DNA from: Terriglobia bacterium
GTDB taxonomy: Bacteria > Acidobacteriota > Terriglobia > Acidiferrales > UBA7541
Length of the DNA: 64,000 nucleotides
Direction of reading: 5' to 3'
Assembly (NCBI GenBank): GCA_020072785.1
Contig: JAIQGG010000002.1
Coordinates: 930,001-994,000 of the forward strand
The translations under genes were made by a program, and so were the position numbers. The notes under the pieces were generated by a model, which was not told the origin of the DNA, searched no databases, and was given only the letters and a program-made list of their open reading frames with translations. How positions within the stretch are numbered: the stretch's first letter is position 1; each line of letters starts with the position of its first letter. Below, piece by piece: positions 24,223-33,962 of the stretch.

Positions 24223-26186
24223 GCCCGTTCGAGCTCTTCTTCCAGCAGTTGTTTCTGGTACAAGTCCGCGTAATAGCCGCCGCGCGCCAGCAGTTCCTCG
24301 TGCGTCCCGCGCTCGACGATGCGCCCGTCGCGCAAGACCACAATCTGGTCGGCGTTGCGCACGGTGGAGCAGCGGTGCGAGATCAGCACCGTGGTGCGGC
24401 CGTGAAAAATCCCGCGCAGCCCGGTGAGGATGCGCTCCTCGGTCTGCGTATCCACGCTGGAAAGCGAATCGTCCAGGATCAGGATGCGCGGATCGCGGAT
24501 CACCGCCCGGGCGATGGCCGTGCGCTGCTTCTGCCCGCCGGAGAGCGTGATGCCGCGCTCGCCCACCATCGTTTCGTACTTTTCCGGAAAACCCTGGATG
24601 TCGCCGTCCAGGCTGGCGATCTGCGCGGCGCGCTGCACGCGCTCCGGATCGGCGCTGTCGATGCCGAAGGCGATATTCTCGCCGATGGTCTCGCTGAAGA
24701 GGTAGGTGTCCTGCGGCACGTAGCCGATGGCGCGGCGCAGCGTCTCCAGCGGCCATTCGCGCAGCGGCTTTCCGTCCAGCAGCAGGCTGCCTGCCGGCGC
24801 TTCCCACAGCCGCGCGATGAGCGTGGCCAGCGTGGTCTTGCCGCTGCCTGTGGGGCCCACGATGGCCACTGTTGTGCCGGCGGCGATGCGCAGGTTGATG
24901 TCGTGCAGTACCGCTTCATTTTCCGTTCGGCCCGTGCCGCCGTTCGCTCCGTTCCCGGACAGCGCCGGCCGCTCCGCGGCCGCCTGAAACGTCGTGGGAT
25001 AGGCAAAGGTCAGGTTGCGAAACTCGATCGCACCGTCGGGCACGGTGCCGGCGGGGACCGTCGCTGCGCGGTCGTTGATCTGGGGCTCGGCGGTCAGGAT
25101 GAAATTCAGACGGCCCATGGAGGCGGCGCCGCGCTGGAAGATGTTGGTCACCCAGCCGAGCGCGATCATCGGCCACACCAGCAGCCCCAGGAAGGTGAAG
25201 AAGGAGACGAAGGCGCCGATCGAAATCTGATGCCGGATCACCTGGGAACCTCCTTTCCACAGGACGATCAGAAAGGTGGTGCCGATCAGCGCCTGCAGCG
25301 AGGGCATGAACATGCTCCAGGTGCGGATCAACTCCACGTTGCGTGCGACGTATTCGCGGTTGGGCGCATCGAAGCCGCGGAGTTCCGCCTCTTCCTGCGC
25401 GTAGGCCCGGATGACGCGCACCCCGGAGAGATTTTCCTGGACGCGCGCGGAGAGAGTCGCGAGCGAGGCCTGAATCTGTTCGTAGAGGTCGTGGATGACC
25501 TTTCCGAAATGGCGCACGGCCAGGGCCACCGCAGGAACCGGCAGGAGCACCCACAGGGTCAGGGAGGCCGACAGCTTCAGCATGATGGCGATGGCCAGCA
25601 TCATCGTCACCAGCGTCGTCGCGCTGTACATGATTCCCGGGCCGAGCACCATGCGCACGGCATTGAGGTCGTTCGTGGCCCGGGACATCAGCTCGCCGGT
25701 CCGGTTGCGCACGTAGAACTCCGGCTCCAGCAGCAGCAGGCGGCCGAGCAAGTCGTTGCGCAGGTCGAATTCGATGTCCCGGGAGACGCCGATGAGGATC
25801 ATGCGCGTGCAGAATGAAAAAATTCCTTTGAGGGCGATGAAGGCGATCAGCACAAGGCAGTAGAACGCCAGTGTCTGCCTGCTGTGCGGCGCATAGAAGG
25901 GCACCATGCGGCTCAGCCAGCCCCCGCTGACGGCCGTGGCCGCCCCTGGTGCCGCGCCATGCGCGAAGGGCAGCGGACTGCCCGCCAGGGTATCGGTGAT
26001 GATGCCGGTGGAGAGCGGCACAAGGCTGCCGAGAATGCCCATCAGCGCCAGCGTGAACATCCCCAGCGCAATCATTCCGCGATAGCGCCGCAGGTAAGGA
26101 AGCAGTCCCACCAGGTTTTTCCAAGCGGAGCCCGGCGGCGGCGCCTGGCGTGTGCCCCCGGCGGCAGTTGTGGCCGGCTTGCTCAT
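24219..26186 (-). CDS. ABC exporter half-transporter, degenerate Walker B partner
   Basis: A 655-residue half-transporter with membrane helices in about residues 35-350 and an ATPase domain with Walker A GPTGSGKTT, canonical signature LSGGQ and Walker B 'ILILDDSLSSVD', where the catalytic Glu is replaced by Asp. This substitution plus the partner's LSVGQ falls on the same composite ATP site, as in BmrCD, LmrCD and TM287/288-like heterodimers. Start ATG 26186 overlaps the lipoprotein stop by 4 bp, so lipoprotein and both half-transporters are translationally coupled. A Gly/Asn-rich insertion near residue 400 links the two domains. Confidence 0.9.
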   Translation of the reverse strand: MSKPATTAAGGTRQAPPPGSAWKNLVGLLPYLRRYRGMIALGMFTLALMGILGSLVPLSTGIITDTLAGSPLPFAHGAAPGAATAVSGGWLSRMVPFYAPHSRQTLAFYCLVLIAFIALKGIFSFCTRMILIGVSRDIEFDLRNDLLGRLLLLEPEFYVRNRTGELMSRATNDLNAVRMVLGPGIMYSATTLVTMMLAIAIMLKLSASLTLWVLLPVPAVALAVRHFGKVIHDLYEQIQASLATLSARVQENLSGVRVIRAYAQEEAELRGFDAPNREYVARNVELIRTWSMFMPSLQALIGTTFLIVLWKGGSQVIRHQISIGAFVSFFTFLGLLVWPMIALGWVTNIFQRGAASMGRLNFILTAEPQINDRAATVPAGTVPDGAIEFRNLTFAYPTTFQAAAERPALSGNGANGGTGRTENEAVLHDINLRIAAGTTVAIVGPTGSGKTTLATLIARLWEAPAGSLLLDGKPLREWPLETLRRAIGYVPQDTYLFSETIGENIAFGIDSADPERVQRAAQIASLDGDIQGFPEKYETMVGERGITLSGGQKQRTAIARAVIRDPRILILDDSLSSVDTQTEERILTGLRGIFHGRTTVLISHRCSTVRNADQIVVLRDGRIVERGTHEELLARGGYYADLYQKQLLEEELERA

Positions 26187-26794
26187 CGCAGTCGCGACCG
26201 CGCATTCTCGAGCGACGCCGCCTCGGGAAGAAAATTCTCAAAATTGCGGTCCAGCGACTGGTAACGCTTCGTCGCCGGGTTCCAGCGCACCCCGATGGGC
26301 AGGACGTGCGGCGAGCTGGCCAGCTGCAGCGGCGTGAAGTACAGCACCAGACCCTGCACGGCGCTCTGCTCGAACTGCAGGCGCCAGCCGGTCACCGGCT
26401 CCAGCGGCGTAAGCGCCAGATAGCCCTTGCTGTTTTTCAGGTGCTCATCGCAGCGCAGCAGTTCCGTCCATTGGCCGTCCTTCTTTTCCGCGACGACTGC
26501 GCGCGTCACGATCGTCCCCGGCAGATTATGCGTCGGCGTTTTCGGCACCACGTTGGCGGCCAGAAATTGCTGGTTCCCGGTCTTGGCCAGGTCCCCGAAC
26601 GCCAGCACCTGCGTTTCCGTACCTAGCAGCTCCTGCGCCGCGCTCTGAATTTCCGCCGGCACGGCGGGCTTGGCCGGCGCTTCCGCCGCCGGCCTCGGCG
26701 CAGGCGTCTCCGCGCCACCGCAGCCGGCGAAAAGCCCGGCGGCCGCCGTGGCGCACAATAAAACCAACATGGTTGGTCTTCTGATCATATTCAT
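26183..26794 (-). CDS. Predicted lipoprotein, first gene of the ABC exporter operon
   Basis: A 203-residue protein with signal peptide 'IRRPTMLVLLCATAAAGLFAGC', a good lipobox (FAGC, Cys about residue 25), then an Ala/Pro-rich linker (about 27-46) and a globular domain without a family I recognise. Possible starts are ATG 26821, 26794 (chosen) and 26788; all keep the lipobox. The 4-bp overlap with the exporter gene suggests it works with that transporter, for example as a periplasmic or outer-membrane accessory, but no homology supports that. Confidence 0.68.
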   Translation of the reverse strand: MNMIRRPTMLVLLCATAAAGLFAGCGGAETPAPRPAAEAPAKPAVPAEIQSAAQELLGTETQVLAFGDLAKTGNQQFLAANVVPKTPTHNLPGTIVTRAVVAEKKDGQWTELLRCDEHLKNSKGYLALTPLEPVTGWRLQFEQSAVQGLVLYFTPLQLASSPHVLPIGVRWNPATKRYQSLDRNFENFLPEAASLENARSRLR

Positions 26795-26876
26795 TCGAAA
26801 CCCGCTGCCGCGAATATGCATTCTAACGGCAGATCATCCCCGGTGGAAGGACCGCGCGTCCGGCGCCCCAAGCCCG

Positions 26877-27563
26877 TCAGCGCACGGCCAAAATCTCATC
26901 CAGCCGGGCTTCAAAATTCTCTTCGCCTTCCGACCACAGTTCCGTGCGCTCCACCGGCAGCGCGCGCTCGATGGCCGCCATCCAGCCGAACAAGGATTGG
27001 ATGTTCTCGCGCGTCTTCTGGTGATATTCGCGCAGGTTGGCTTCGGTGGACATCCAGCGCAGAAAGGTGTGTTCGACCGCGTCTTCGGCCGCGAGGGGCT
27101 CGCCGGCCAGCGCGGGCAGCGCGCGGGTGAGCAGGCCGGCATGCCCGGTGAAAAAATGTTCGAAACCCAGGTCCGCGGCAAAATGCCCCGCAGAGGCCGC
27201 CAGGCCGTCGTCGTAGTCCGGGCCGTGGCAGAGCAGCATCAACGGCGCGGGCGCGCTCTGCCACTTCATGGTTTCCAGCTGGAATTGCCAGAGATCCCAG
27301 CGCGCGGAGACGAAATAGGCGGTGTCCCCGTACAGTTGCTGCGCCGCCAGCGCGGCAACCTCCGCCGCGCCATAACCCTGCCCGCGCAGGTCCCACTCCG
27401 CCACCGGCGGCGTCGCGGCGTCGATGGACTGCACGACAAGCTGCGTGAAGTGCGGCTCGGACGCGGAATGCGGCACGGTGGCCAGGAAGCGCACCAGTTG
27501 TTCCAGGAGCGTGGACTCGGAGAACTCGCGCGTCCAAAGACGCAGATAGGCTCGGTTGGCCAT
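26877..27563 (-). CDS. Hypothetical protein
   Basis: A 228-residue soluble protein that I do not recognise. It has no signal peptide or membrane segment. Acidic and aromatic composition, with segments such as 'FVSARWDLWQFQLETMKWQ' and 'GFEHFFTGHAGLLTRAL' in the middle and a charged helical C-terminus. Codon use and frame openness match the neighbours, so it is a real gene. It lies 82 bp upstream of the lipoprotein/exporter operon and 65 bp downstream of the PilZ gene on the same strand. Confidence 0.62.
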   Translation of the reverse strand: MANRAYLRLWTREFSESTLLEQLVRFLATVPHSASEPHFTQLVVQSIDAATPPVAEWDLRGQGYGAAEVAALAAQQLYGDTAYFVSARWDLWQFQLETMKWQSAPAPLMLLCHGPDYDDGLAASAGHFAADLGFEHFFTGHAGLLTRALPALAGEPLAAEDAVEHTFLRWMSTEANLREYHQKTRENIQSLFGWMAAIERALPVERTELWSEGEENFEARLDEILAVR

Positions 27564-27628
27564 CGCGCCATTATACCGGGGAGGATGCGGTGGAAGCGAA
27601 CGCGCCGGGGAGGCGCGAGTGCGGCCGA

Positions 27629-30436
27629 TCAGTGCGCGGGGCGCCCGGATTCGGGAGGCTTGAAGCCCGCGGCGATCTCCTTCAGACGGTCGCGCAGGGT
27701 GTCGCCGACATTGGCAAAGACGTTGGCGCAGGTTTCGCGCAGTTTTTCCTCGGCGGCATGGGCCACGCCGGAAAGCACGTCGCGGGACTGCCGGTCCAGT
27801 GTGGTGACGGTGGCCAGCATCCAGGAGTTGGAGACGTTTTCCAGCCGCCCGCGGAATTGCTCCACAGATTGGTCGCCGATCCGCCCGTAGGTCTCGCGCA
27901 GCTTGTCCTGGTGTTCCTGGGTCATGGCGTGCCAGGAATCGAGCACTTGCTTCAAACCGCCCTGCACCTGCTGCTGGGCCTCGCTCACCCCGGCTTCCAC
28001 GGCGGTGCTCATGCCCGCGCGGAAGCGGCGCAGGAAGGCTTCCTGCTCGGCGGTCATGTGCCGCCCAAGCTCCTGGCGGACGGCTTCAGCCTGGGTCCGC
28101 GTATCGTCCAGCGATTTCCGCAGCCCTTCGTCAAATCCGTCGATCTCCTGCCGGGCGTGGCGCTGAATCTCGTCGGTAAAGGCGGCGGAGGTGGTCTCCG
28201 CGGCCTCGGAGAAGAGCGCGCGGGAGCGTTCGAAGGCGTCGCGCACCACCTCTTCCATCTGCTGCTGCGCGTGTTCCACGAAATTGCGGCTGTAGGCGTC
28301 CACTTCGGAGGCAAACACGCCGGAAACCTCTCCGGCGCGCTCGCGCAGCTGCGCCCCGGCCTGCTCCACGCCCTTTTCAATCAGGTGCTGCAGTTGCGTC
28401 TGGGCCTTCTTCTCGTACCATTCGGCGGACTTGTAGAGCGATTCGATGGTGGTGTGTTTCAGGTCGCTGCTCTTGGCGTCGAGATCGGCGAGTTGCCGCG
28501 AGACGACGGCTTGCGCGGCCTCCTGCAACTCTTTCTCCGCGGTGCCCAGGGTTTCCCGGATGCGCTCCTGGGCCCCGGCCAGCACTTCATCGGTCATGCT
28601 GCGCACGCGGTCTTCCTGCAGCGTGGTGGCCGCTTCCAGCAGCGAGCGGCTGCCCGTCAGGCGGTGTAGCGCCTCCTCCGCGCTGGTAATCTGCGGCTGG
28701 ACCAGCGAACGCATCTGCTCTTCAAAGCTGCTTGCGGCTTCGCGGCTGGAATCCTGGAAAGCGGAGCGCACGCGGTTGCCGGTTTCCTCCAGCAGCGATT
28801 CCGAGCGCTGCTGCAGATCTTCGCGGTAGCGCGCGAGTATCTCGTCGAGATGGCTCTGGAATCCTTCCAGCGCCTGTTTCTGCGCCGCTTCCAGCCGGGA
28901 AGAGAACTGTTCCATGTGCGCCACCGGCGCCGACGAAGCGGCAACGGATTCTTCCAGGCGCCGGGTAGTGGCCTCGGCGGTGTCTCGGAGCGCCGCGAGG
29001 CGCTGTTCGGTTTCCTGCGCCGCGGCCGCGGATCGTTCCCCCAGCGCGGCCAGCTGCCGGCCCGCCTCTTCCTGCAGCCGGGCCTGCGCTGCGGCGGCCT
29101 GCTGCGCCAGGGCCTGGGCGCTCTGCTGCGCCGCGGACTTCACGGAATCTTCCAGGGTGTGCTGCAGCTGGGCGTGCGCCGCGTCCAGCCGCCCCGCCAG
29201 GCGTTCCTGCCAGGAAGCCTCCGCGGCGCTGAAGGTGGCCGCCAATTGCTGCCGCAGCTCTTCGGCGGAGCGTGCCAGCGCTTCGCGGTCCTGTGTGGCG
29301 CTCTGGGCCAGGCGTTGTGCGCTCTCTTCCAGCGTGCGCCCGGCTACTTCCACGCGCGCGGCCAGCAGCGCTTCGGACTGGCTGGCCGTGGCCCGCAACT
29401 GCTCCGCGGATTCCTCGGCGCTCTGCCGCGCGGCTCGCAACATTTCCGCGATGCTCTGCGCCTGCTGGTCCTGCGCGCTCTTCTGCGCGGCGCTTTCCCG
29501 CTGAAACTGTTCGGTGAGTGTGCGCGTCAGCTGTTCCACCTGCGGGGCGATCCAGCGGGGCAGCTCCGCCTGCAGGGCTTCGCCCGCCGCGCTCTGCGCC
29601 GCGCGCGCGCGGGCTTCGCTCTCTTGCTGCAGCGTTTCCCCGGCGCGCACGATTTCCGCGGAAAGCTCCTCGCGCGCCGCCGCAAACTGCGCTTGCCACT
29701 CGTGCCTCGACACGCGGGCCTGCTCGGCCACCGCCTGGCGTGCGGCTTCGTGCGCCGCCGCCTGAATCTGCTGCTTGGCGTCGCTGAGCAGCCGGGTCAT
29801 CTGCCGCGCCAATTGCAGCGAGGCGTCGGTGCCGGTCGGAGCCGGAAAGACGCGCAGATTGTCCATGGGCAGTTCGACTTCGGGGTGCTCGGGTACCGCC
29901 GCTGCGGCAGAAACGCCGGCTTCCTCCGTGGGCTGCGTCTCCGCAGGGGGCATGCCGCCTGCCGGCGCGGCACTTGCCGGAAGGGCGGGCACGGCCGCGG
30001 CGCTGGCCGCAGAGTCCGGAAAAGCAAACCAGTCATCGGGGGGAAAGGCGATGCCCCAGACGTTGCCGGTCACGTCCAGCTCGATGGCCACTTGGAACAA
30101 TTGCCGCACGGTGCGCGGTCGCTGGATCCACGCCACCCGTCCACGCACCACGCGCGGGGCATGGCCGGTCTCCGGGTGCGGGATCTCCAGCGTCACCCAC
30201 ATATTTTTCAAAACGTAATGCTTGGACTGGTAGCGGCAGCCGTGGCAGTTGATGATCAGCGTGGAAGTGCGTTCCTGGAACGGCCGGCCGAGCGCGTCCA
30301 CACCCGTAACCACCAGCGGCACGGCCTGGACAATCCGTGTGCTCCGCCGTTTGCTCAGTTCCGCGGCCGGGTTTGGTGCAGTAGGTGACACAATCTCGCC
30401 CTTATGTCCAGCAAGATTGCTTCCACTCTTATCCAT
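27629..30436 (-). CDS. PilZ-like domain fused to a very long coiled coil
   Basis: A 935-residue protein. Residues about 28-135 resemble a PilZ domain ('KRRSTRIVQAVPLVVTG…RVAWIQ…QVAIEL'). The RxxxR start is recognisable, but the (D/N)xSxxG part reads 'INCHGCRY', so c-di-GMP binding is uncertain. A Pro/Ala-rich linker (about 150-200) leads into roughly 700 residues of Ala/Gln/Glu-rich heptad-like coiled coil without membrane segments, resembling chemoreceptor or apolipoprotein-like helices. It could be a cytoskeletal or filament-like scaffold that senses a nucleotide. It is not part of a type IV pilus cluster here. Confidence 0.75.
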   Translation of the reverse strand: MDKSGSNLAGHKGEIVSPTAPNPAAELSKRRSTRIVQAVPLVVTGVDALGRPFQERTSTLIINCHGCRYQSKHYVLKNMWVTLEIPHPETGHAPRVVRGRVAWIQRPRTVRQLFQVAIELDVTGNVWGIAFPPDDWFAFPDSAASAAAVPALPASAAPAGGMPPAETQPTEEAGVSAAAAVPEHPEVELPMDNLRVFPAPTGTDASLQLARQMTRLLSDAKQQIQAAAHEAARQAVAEQARVSRHEWQAQFAAAREELSAEIVRAGETLQQESEARARAAQSAAGEALQAELPRWIAPQVEQLTRTLTEQFQRESAAQKSAQDQQAQSIAEMLRAARQSAEESAEQLRATASQSEALLAARVEVAGRTLEESAQRLAQSATQDREALARSAEELRQQLAATFSAAEASWQERLAGRLDAAHAQLQHTLEDSVKSAAQQSAQALAQQAAAAQARLQEEAGRQLAALGERSAAAAQETEQRLAALRDTAEATTRRLEESVAASSAPVAHMEQFSSRLEAAQKQALEGFQSHLDEILARYREDLQQRSESLLEETGNRVRSAFQDSSREAASSFEEQMRSLVQPQITSAEEALHRLTGSRSLLEAATTLQEDRVRSMTDEVLAGAQERIRETLGTAEKELQEAAQAVVSRQLADLDAKSSDLKHTTIESLYKSAEWYEKKAQTQLQHLIEKGVEQAGAQLRERAGEVSGVFASEVDAYSRNFVEHAQQQMEEVVRDAFERSRALFSEAAETTSAAFTDEIQRHARQEIDGFDEGLRKSLDDTRTQAEAVRQELGRHMTAEQEAFLRRFRAGMSTAVEAGVSEAQQQVQGGLKQVLDSWHAMTQEHQDKLRETYGRIGDQSVEQFRGRLENVSNSWMLATVTTLDRQSRDVLSGVAHAAEEKLRETCANVFANVGDTLRDRLKEIAAGFKPPESGRPAH

Positions 30437-30481
30437 AATCCCGCTTCTTCCGTCTCCCGTAACTTTAAGTTATAAAAGCCC

Positions 30482-30811
30482 TTATGTTGGCGGTCCCCCG
30501 GACTTTCCGGGAGTGTCCGCACGCACTGTACCAGTCAGGAACATCCATGCTTCTTTTGCCACCCAGATTGGCCCTACCAGCAAATAGATTGGCCCCTGAA
30601 AAAATGCCGGATTATTGCCTTCGATACGGTGCCCAGAAAATAACAACACCCACCCGCCCACGAACAAACCGCCTCCCAGGGACCACTTCCTGAGAAATAG
30701 ACACACGATTCCCGCAAAAATCAGGGGAATGCCAATGCCGTGGAACAATTTGTTCCATGGGGAAGAATGCTCATGGTCATATTGCGCCATGTAACTCGCC
30801 AAGCTGGGCAT
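30482..30811 (-). CDS. DUF962/Mpo1-like membrane protein
   Basis: A 109-residue membrane protein of the DUF962 family. The hallmark 'HSSPWNKLFHGIGIPLIFAG' region (about residues 15-34) supplies conserved His/Asn, and 'GHRIEGNNPAFFQG' a second conserved set, with hydrophobic helices around both. The yeast relative Mpo1 is an Fe-dependent dioxygenase in alpha-oxidation of 2-hydroxy fatty acids, so a fatty-acid role is possible. ATG 30811 is chosen over 30826. The gene is visibly lower in GC than its neighbours. Confidence 0.75.
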   Translation of the reverse strand: MPSLASYMAQYDHEHSSPWNKLFHGIGIPLIFAGIVCLFLRKWSLGGGLFVGGWVLLFSGHRIEGNNPAFFQGPIYLLVGPIWVAKEAWMFLTGTVRADTPGKSGGPPT

Positions 30812-30913
30812 CGAACCTCTCCGCAAGGCAAGAGATATTCTCGGAACACGGACTGTACACCGAAATGCGCAGAGTGGGCTAGAGGAATGCGTTGAAAAGT
30901 GGTACTAGAACTA

Positions 30914-31513
30914 CTAAAGCTCCCTCCGTCCTTCCATCGCCTTCAGCATCGTGATCTCGTCGGCGTATTCCAGGTCTGCTCCCACCGGAATGCCCACCCC
31001 GATGCGCGTCACGCGCACCCCCAGGGGTTTGAGCAGTTTGGAGAGATAGATCGCAGTGGCTTCGCCTTCGGCGGTGGGATTGGTGGCGATGATGATCTCT
31101 TCGACCGTGCCGCCCTTGAGCCGTTCGATCAGGCTCTTAATGAAGAGCTGGTCTGGGCCGCGCCCTTGCAGCGGGGAGAGTGAGCCGCCCAGGACGTGGT
31201 ACAAACCGTTGTAGGTGCGGGTCTTCTCGATAGCCATGATGTTGTGCGGCTCTTCGACGACGCAGATCGTGCGCCGGCTGCGATTGGCACCGGTACAGTA
31301 CAGGCAGGGATCGGTGTCGGTGATGTTGTGGCAGACCGAGCAGGGGCGGATATTCTGCTTGGCGTCGCGGATGGCGTCGGCGAGCGCCAGGGCGTCTTCG
31401 GCGGGAATGCGCAGGAGATGGAAGGCCAGGCGCTGCGCCGTCTTCTGGCCGATTCCCGGAAGGTGTTTCAGCTGCTCAATGAGGCGTTCAATGGGTGCGG
31501 CGAAATCCGGCAT
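30914..31513 (-). CDS. recR: Recombination mediator RecR
   Basis: A 199-residue protein of typical RecR length. It has an N-terminal helix-hairpin-helix ('[24 protein letters not shown]'), a Cys4 zinc finger ('[16 protein letters not shown]'), the TOPRIM domain ('[17 protein letters not shown]…[15 protein letters not shown]') and a Walker-like C-terminus. It loads RecA with RecF/RecO during gap repair. The start is ATG 31513. A longer frame to 31603 merely translates the tandem palindromes (TAKRSTASV units) and is not coding. It is the third gene of the dnaX-ybaB-recR order. Confidence 0.95.
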   Translation of the reverse strand: MPDFAAPIERLIEQLKHLPGIGQKTAQRLAFHLLRIPAEDALALADAIRDAKQNIRPCSVCHNITDTDPCLYCTGANRSRRTICVVEEPHNIMAIEKTRTYNGLYHVLGGSLSPLQGRGPDQLFIKSLIERLKGGTVEEIIIATNPTAEGEATAIYLSKLLKPLGVRVTRIGVGIPVGADLEYADEITMLKAMEGRREL

Positions 31514-31531
31514 GGGTCTCGTTTCCTGAGT

Positions 31532-31602
31532 TGACCGCTTCGCGGTCACGCTTGCAGTTAACCGCTTCGCGGTCACGCTTGCAGTTGACCGCTTCGCGGT
31601 CA
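31532..31602. repeat. Three tandem 27-bp units, each with a 17-nt palindrome
   Basis: TGACCGC-TTC-GCGGTCA occurs at 31532-31548, 31559-31575 (one base changed, TAACCGC) and 31586-31602, exactly 27 bp apart. The 10-bp spacers are near identical (cgcttgcagt). The repeat lies between ybaB and recR. The same unit recurs at 38763, 54181 and 58470. Confidence 0.9.
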
Positions 31603-31698
31603 CATATACTAACGTCGCGACGCAGCTTTACGTGAACCTGCGCGGAAGAGAATTTAACACACGGAACACTGAGAGCGCTTGGGAAGAAAGCCTGCAGG

Positions 31699-32025
31699 CT
31701 AGAAGAGGCCGGGGATTTTCAGGCCGGCCATGCCCGGCACGCTGCCGGCGAGATTTTTCATTTGGCTGGCGAGCTCTTCGTCCACGCGGCGCGCGGCTTC
31801 GTTGACGGCCGCGCGGATCAGATCTTGCAGCATCTCCTGGTCCTTGCTGGCGAAGACCTCCGGCTCGATGCGCACATCCAGCACCTGCTTCTGCCCGTTC
31901 ATCTTTACGGTGACCATGCCGCCGCCGGCCGAGGCTTCCACCGTGACCGCGTTCACTTGGCGCTGCAGATCTTCCTGCAGCTGCCGGAACCGCGAGAGCA
32001 TCTGTTGCAAAGCGCCTACTTCCAT
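31699..32025 (-). CDS. YbaB/EbfC family nucleoid-associated protein
   Basis: A 108-residue DNA-binding protein. It has an N-terminal helix '[19 protein letters not shown]', the family core '[31 protein letters not shown]' (about residues 28-58) and a C-terminal helix '[18 protein letters not shown]' followed by a Gly/Pro tail. It coats DNA as a dimer. It sits 2 bp after the dnaX stop and upstream of recR, the conserved order across bacteria. Confidence 0.92.
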   Translation of the reverse strand: MEVGALQQMLSRFRQLQEDLQRQVNAVTVEASAGGGMVTVKMNGQKQVLDVRIEPEVFASKDQEMLQDLIRAAVNEAARRVDEELASQMKNLAGSVPGMAGLKIPGLF

Positions 32026-32027
32026 GA

Positions 32028-33809
32028 TTATTCCTCTTGCCGCCGCTTCACTTCGGAAATTTTTCCGCCAAAGCGTTGCAGCATCGCCCGCACCATCGGA
32101 TCGCGCTCAAACTGCTCGCGCAACTCCTGCGTTCCGGACGGCGCGCGCGGAGCGGAAACTCCCGCCGCCCCGCTTTCGAGTTTAACACAGACGCGTACGG
32201 ACCGGCCGAGCACTTTGCTGGAAGCGGCACGCACCTTCTCCAGCGATTCGCGCCCTTCGAGAAGTCCGGCGAAGGAACGGCTTTCCGGCGCAAAGTACAG
32301 GCGCAGCTCCGCGCCTTCCAGCTCCCAGCGCCGCGCATGTTCCAGGAGCTCGCCGATAAATTTCTTCTCTGCCTGCACGGCGGCCATGATCTCCGCGACT
32401 TGCGCATCGCCCAGGCCCGCAGTCAGCACGGCGGCGCTGTCAGGCCATGTATCGTCCTGCAATTCAGCGCGCGCCGGAGGATCCGGCGGCGCAATGCTGC
32501 GCGGTATCGGCGTTGGAGCAGTGAAGGAAGCTACCGCTGGCGCAGAAGCTGATGCCGCGGCCCCGGCCGCCATCTTCGCGGGTGGTGCGGGCGGCGCCGC
32601 GGGAAGTTCGTGTACTCGGGAAGCGCTGCCCGCCGTGCTGCCCGATGAGCTACCCGATGAGCGCGGAGTTGCCGGCGCGCCATCGCGCAATTCCGCGAGC
32701 AGCGTTTCCAGCGGCGCGAGCCGCGTGGCATTCACCAGGCGCAGCACGCCCATCTCCAGATGCACCCGGGGATCGAGCTTGCGCCGCAGATCTTCGTCGG
32801 TCTCCAGCAGTATCTGAAAATAGCGCGTGAGCTCTTCCTCGCTGAAACGGGCGGCGGCTTCCGCAAGCCGCGGGCGCTGCTCGGGCGTGGCGGCGATGAG
32901 TTCGGAATCCGCGCCGGAGACGCGGGCGATCAGCAGATTGCGCATGTGCCGGATCGCTTCGCGGCAGAAGTGCTGCAAGTTGCGGCCTTCCTTCTGGAAG
33001 CGGTGCACCAGCGCCAGCGCGCGGTCGGCCGAGCCTTCGGCGATGGCCCCCACCAGTTCGTCCAGGGCGTCCTCGGGAACGATGCCCAGCAGCTCGCGCA
33101 CCTGCTTGTCGGGGATCACGTCGCCGCAGAATGCCCGCGCCTGCTCCAGCAGGGAGAGCGCGTCGCGCAGGCTGCCCTCCGCGGCGCGAGCGATCACACC
33201 CAGCGCGTCCGTTTCGATCTGCAGGCCTTCCTTGCCGGCGATCTCCTGCAGGCGCCCGGTGATTTCTCCGAAGGTCAGGGCGCGGAAATGGAAATGCTGC
33301 GCGCGGGAGCGAATGGTGTCCGCAAGTTTTTCCGGCTCGGTGGTGGCCATCACGAAGATGACCCGGTCCGGCGGCTCCTCAAGCGTTTTCAGCAGGGCGT
33401 TGGAAGCCTCGTCGGTGAGCATGTGCGCTTCGTCGAGGATAACCACCTTGGTGCGCGCGGCGGCGGGTGCGTAGCGGACCATGTCGCGCAGTTCGCGGAT
33501 TTGGTCGATGCCGCGGTTGGAGGCGGCGTCGATTTCGATCACGTCCAGGGAGCTGCCCGCGGCGATCTCCGTGCACGAAGTGCACACCCCGCAGGGCTCG
33601 GCGATCGGCCCCTTCTCGCAGTTCAGGGCCTTGGCCAGGATGCGCGCGGCGGTGGTCTTTCCGACGCCGCGCGCTCCGGAAAAAATGTACGCGTGCGCGA
33701 CGCGGTTGAGCTGGATGGCGTTGGCCAGTGTTTCGGTGACGTGCGCTTGGCCGGCGAGATCGCGGAAAGTCTGCGGGCGGTATTTGCGGGCGATAACCTG
33801 GTAGCTCAT
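32028..33809 (-). CDS. dnaX: DNA polymerase III subunit gamma/tau
   Basis: A 593-residue clamp-loader ATPase. '[21 protein letters not shown]' opens the protein. It has Walker [10 protein letters not shown] (about residues 44-52), a Cys4 zinc module ('[16 protein letters not shown]'), Walker B '[10 protein letters not shown]' and sensor motif '[20 protein letters not shown]'. After about residue 370 a Pro/Ala/Ser-rich linker and a tau-like C-terminus follow. I place the start at ATG 33809. A longer open frame to 33977 reads through the SRP RNA gene and is not coding. Confidence 0.95.
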   Translation of the reverse strand: MSYQVIARKYRPQTFRDLAGQAHVTETLANAIQLNRVAHAYIFSGARGVGKTTAARILAKALNCEKGPIAEPCGVCTSCTEIAAGSSLDVIEIDAASNRGIDQIRELRDMVRYAPAAARTKVVILDEAHMLTDEASNALLKTLEEPPDRVIFVMATTEPEKLADTIRSRAQHFHFRALTFGEITGRLQEIAGKEGLQIETDALGVIARAAEGSLRDALSLLEQARAFCGDVIPDKQVRELLGIVPEDALDELVGAIAEGSADRALALVHRFQKEGRNLQHFCREAIRHMRNLLIARVSGADSELIAATPEQRPRLAEAAARFSEEELTRYFQILLETDEDLRRKLDPRVHLEMGVLRLVNATRLAPLETLLAELRDGAPATPRSSGSSSGSTAGSASRVHELPAAPPAPPAKMAAGAAASASAPAVASFTAPTPIPRSIAPPDPPARAELQDDTWPDSAAVLTAGLGDAQVAEIMAAVQAEKKFIGELLEHARRWELEGAELRLYFAPESRSFAGLLEGRESLEKVRAASSKVLGRSVRVCVKLESGAAGVSAPRAPSGTQELREQFERDPMVRAMLQRFGGKISEVKRRQEE

Positions 33810-33850
33810 ACGGCCGCAGTGCTCCGGAAGCGGAAGAATTTGTGAAGCGA

Positions 33851-33954
33851 GGAACTTCGGGTGATCTGCGGCACCCGAGGCGTTCCCGGTACCGTTGCTC
33901 CCTTCCGGGCCTGGCGGGGTTCGCGGGACCTCGTTGCACAGAGCCCGAAGTTCC
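33851..33954 (-). ncRNA. ffs: Signal recognition particle RNA (small bacterial type)
   Basis: The minus strand carries the conserved SRP apical domain around 'CCAGGCCCGGAAGGGAGCA' (plus 33889-33914), the Ffh-binding asymmetric loop and GGAA-type tetraloop. The ends GGAACTTCGGG and CCCGAAGTTCC pair perfectly over 11 bp and define a transcript of about 104 nt. It lies 41 bp upstream of dnaX, an order also known in Bacillus (scr-dnaX-yaaK-recR). A -10-like TAGACT with TTGCGC 19 bp upstream lies further 5' on the minus strand (about 33992-34023). Confidence 0.93.
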
Positions 33955-33962
33955 ACGCTCCG

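Noticed and set aside
31532-31602. CRISPR array
   Set aside because: Only three units, 10-bp nearly identical spacers and no cas genes; it is a tandem palindrome.
31513-31603. N-terminal extension of RecR with TAKRSTASV repeats
   Set aside because: It is a translation of the 27-bp tandem palindromes, not protein; RecR begins at 31513.
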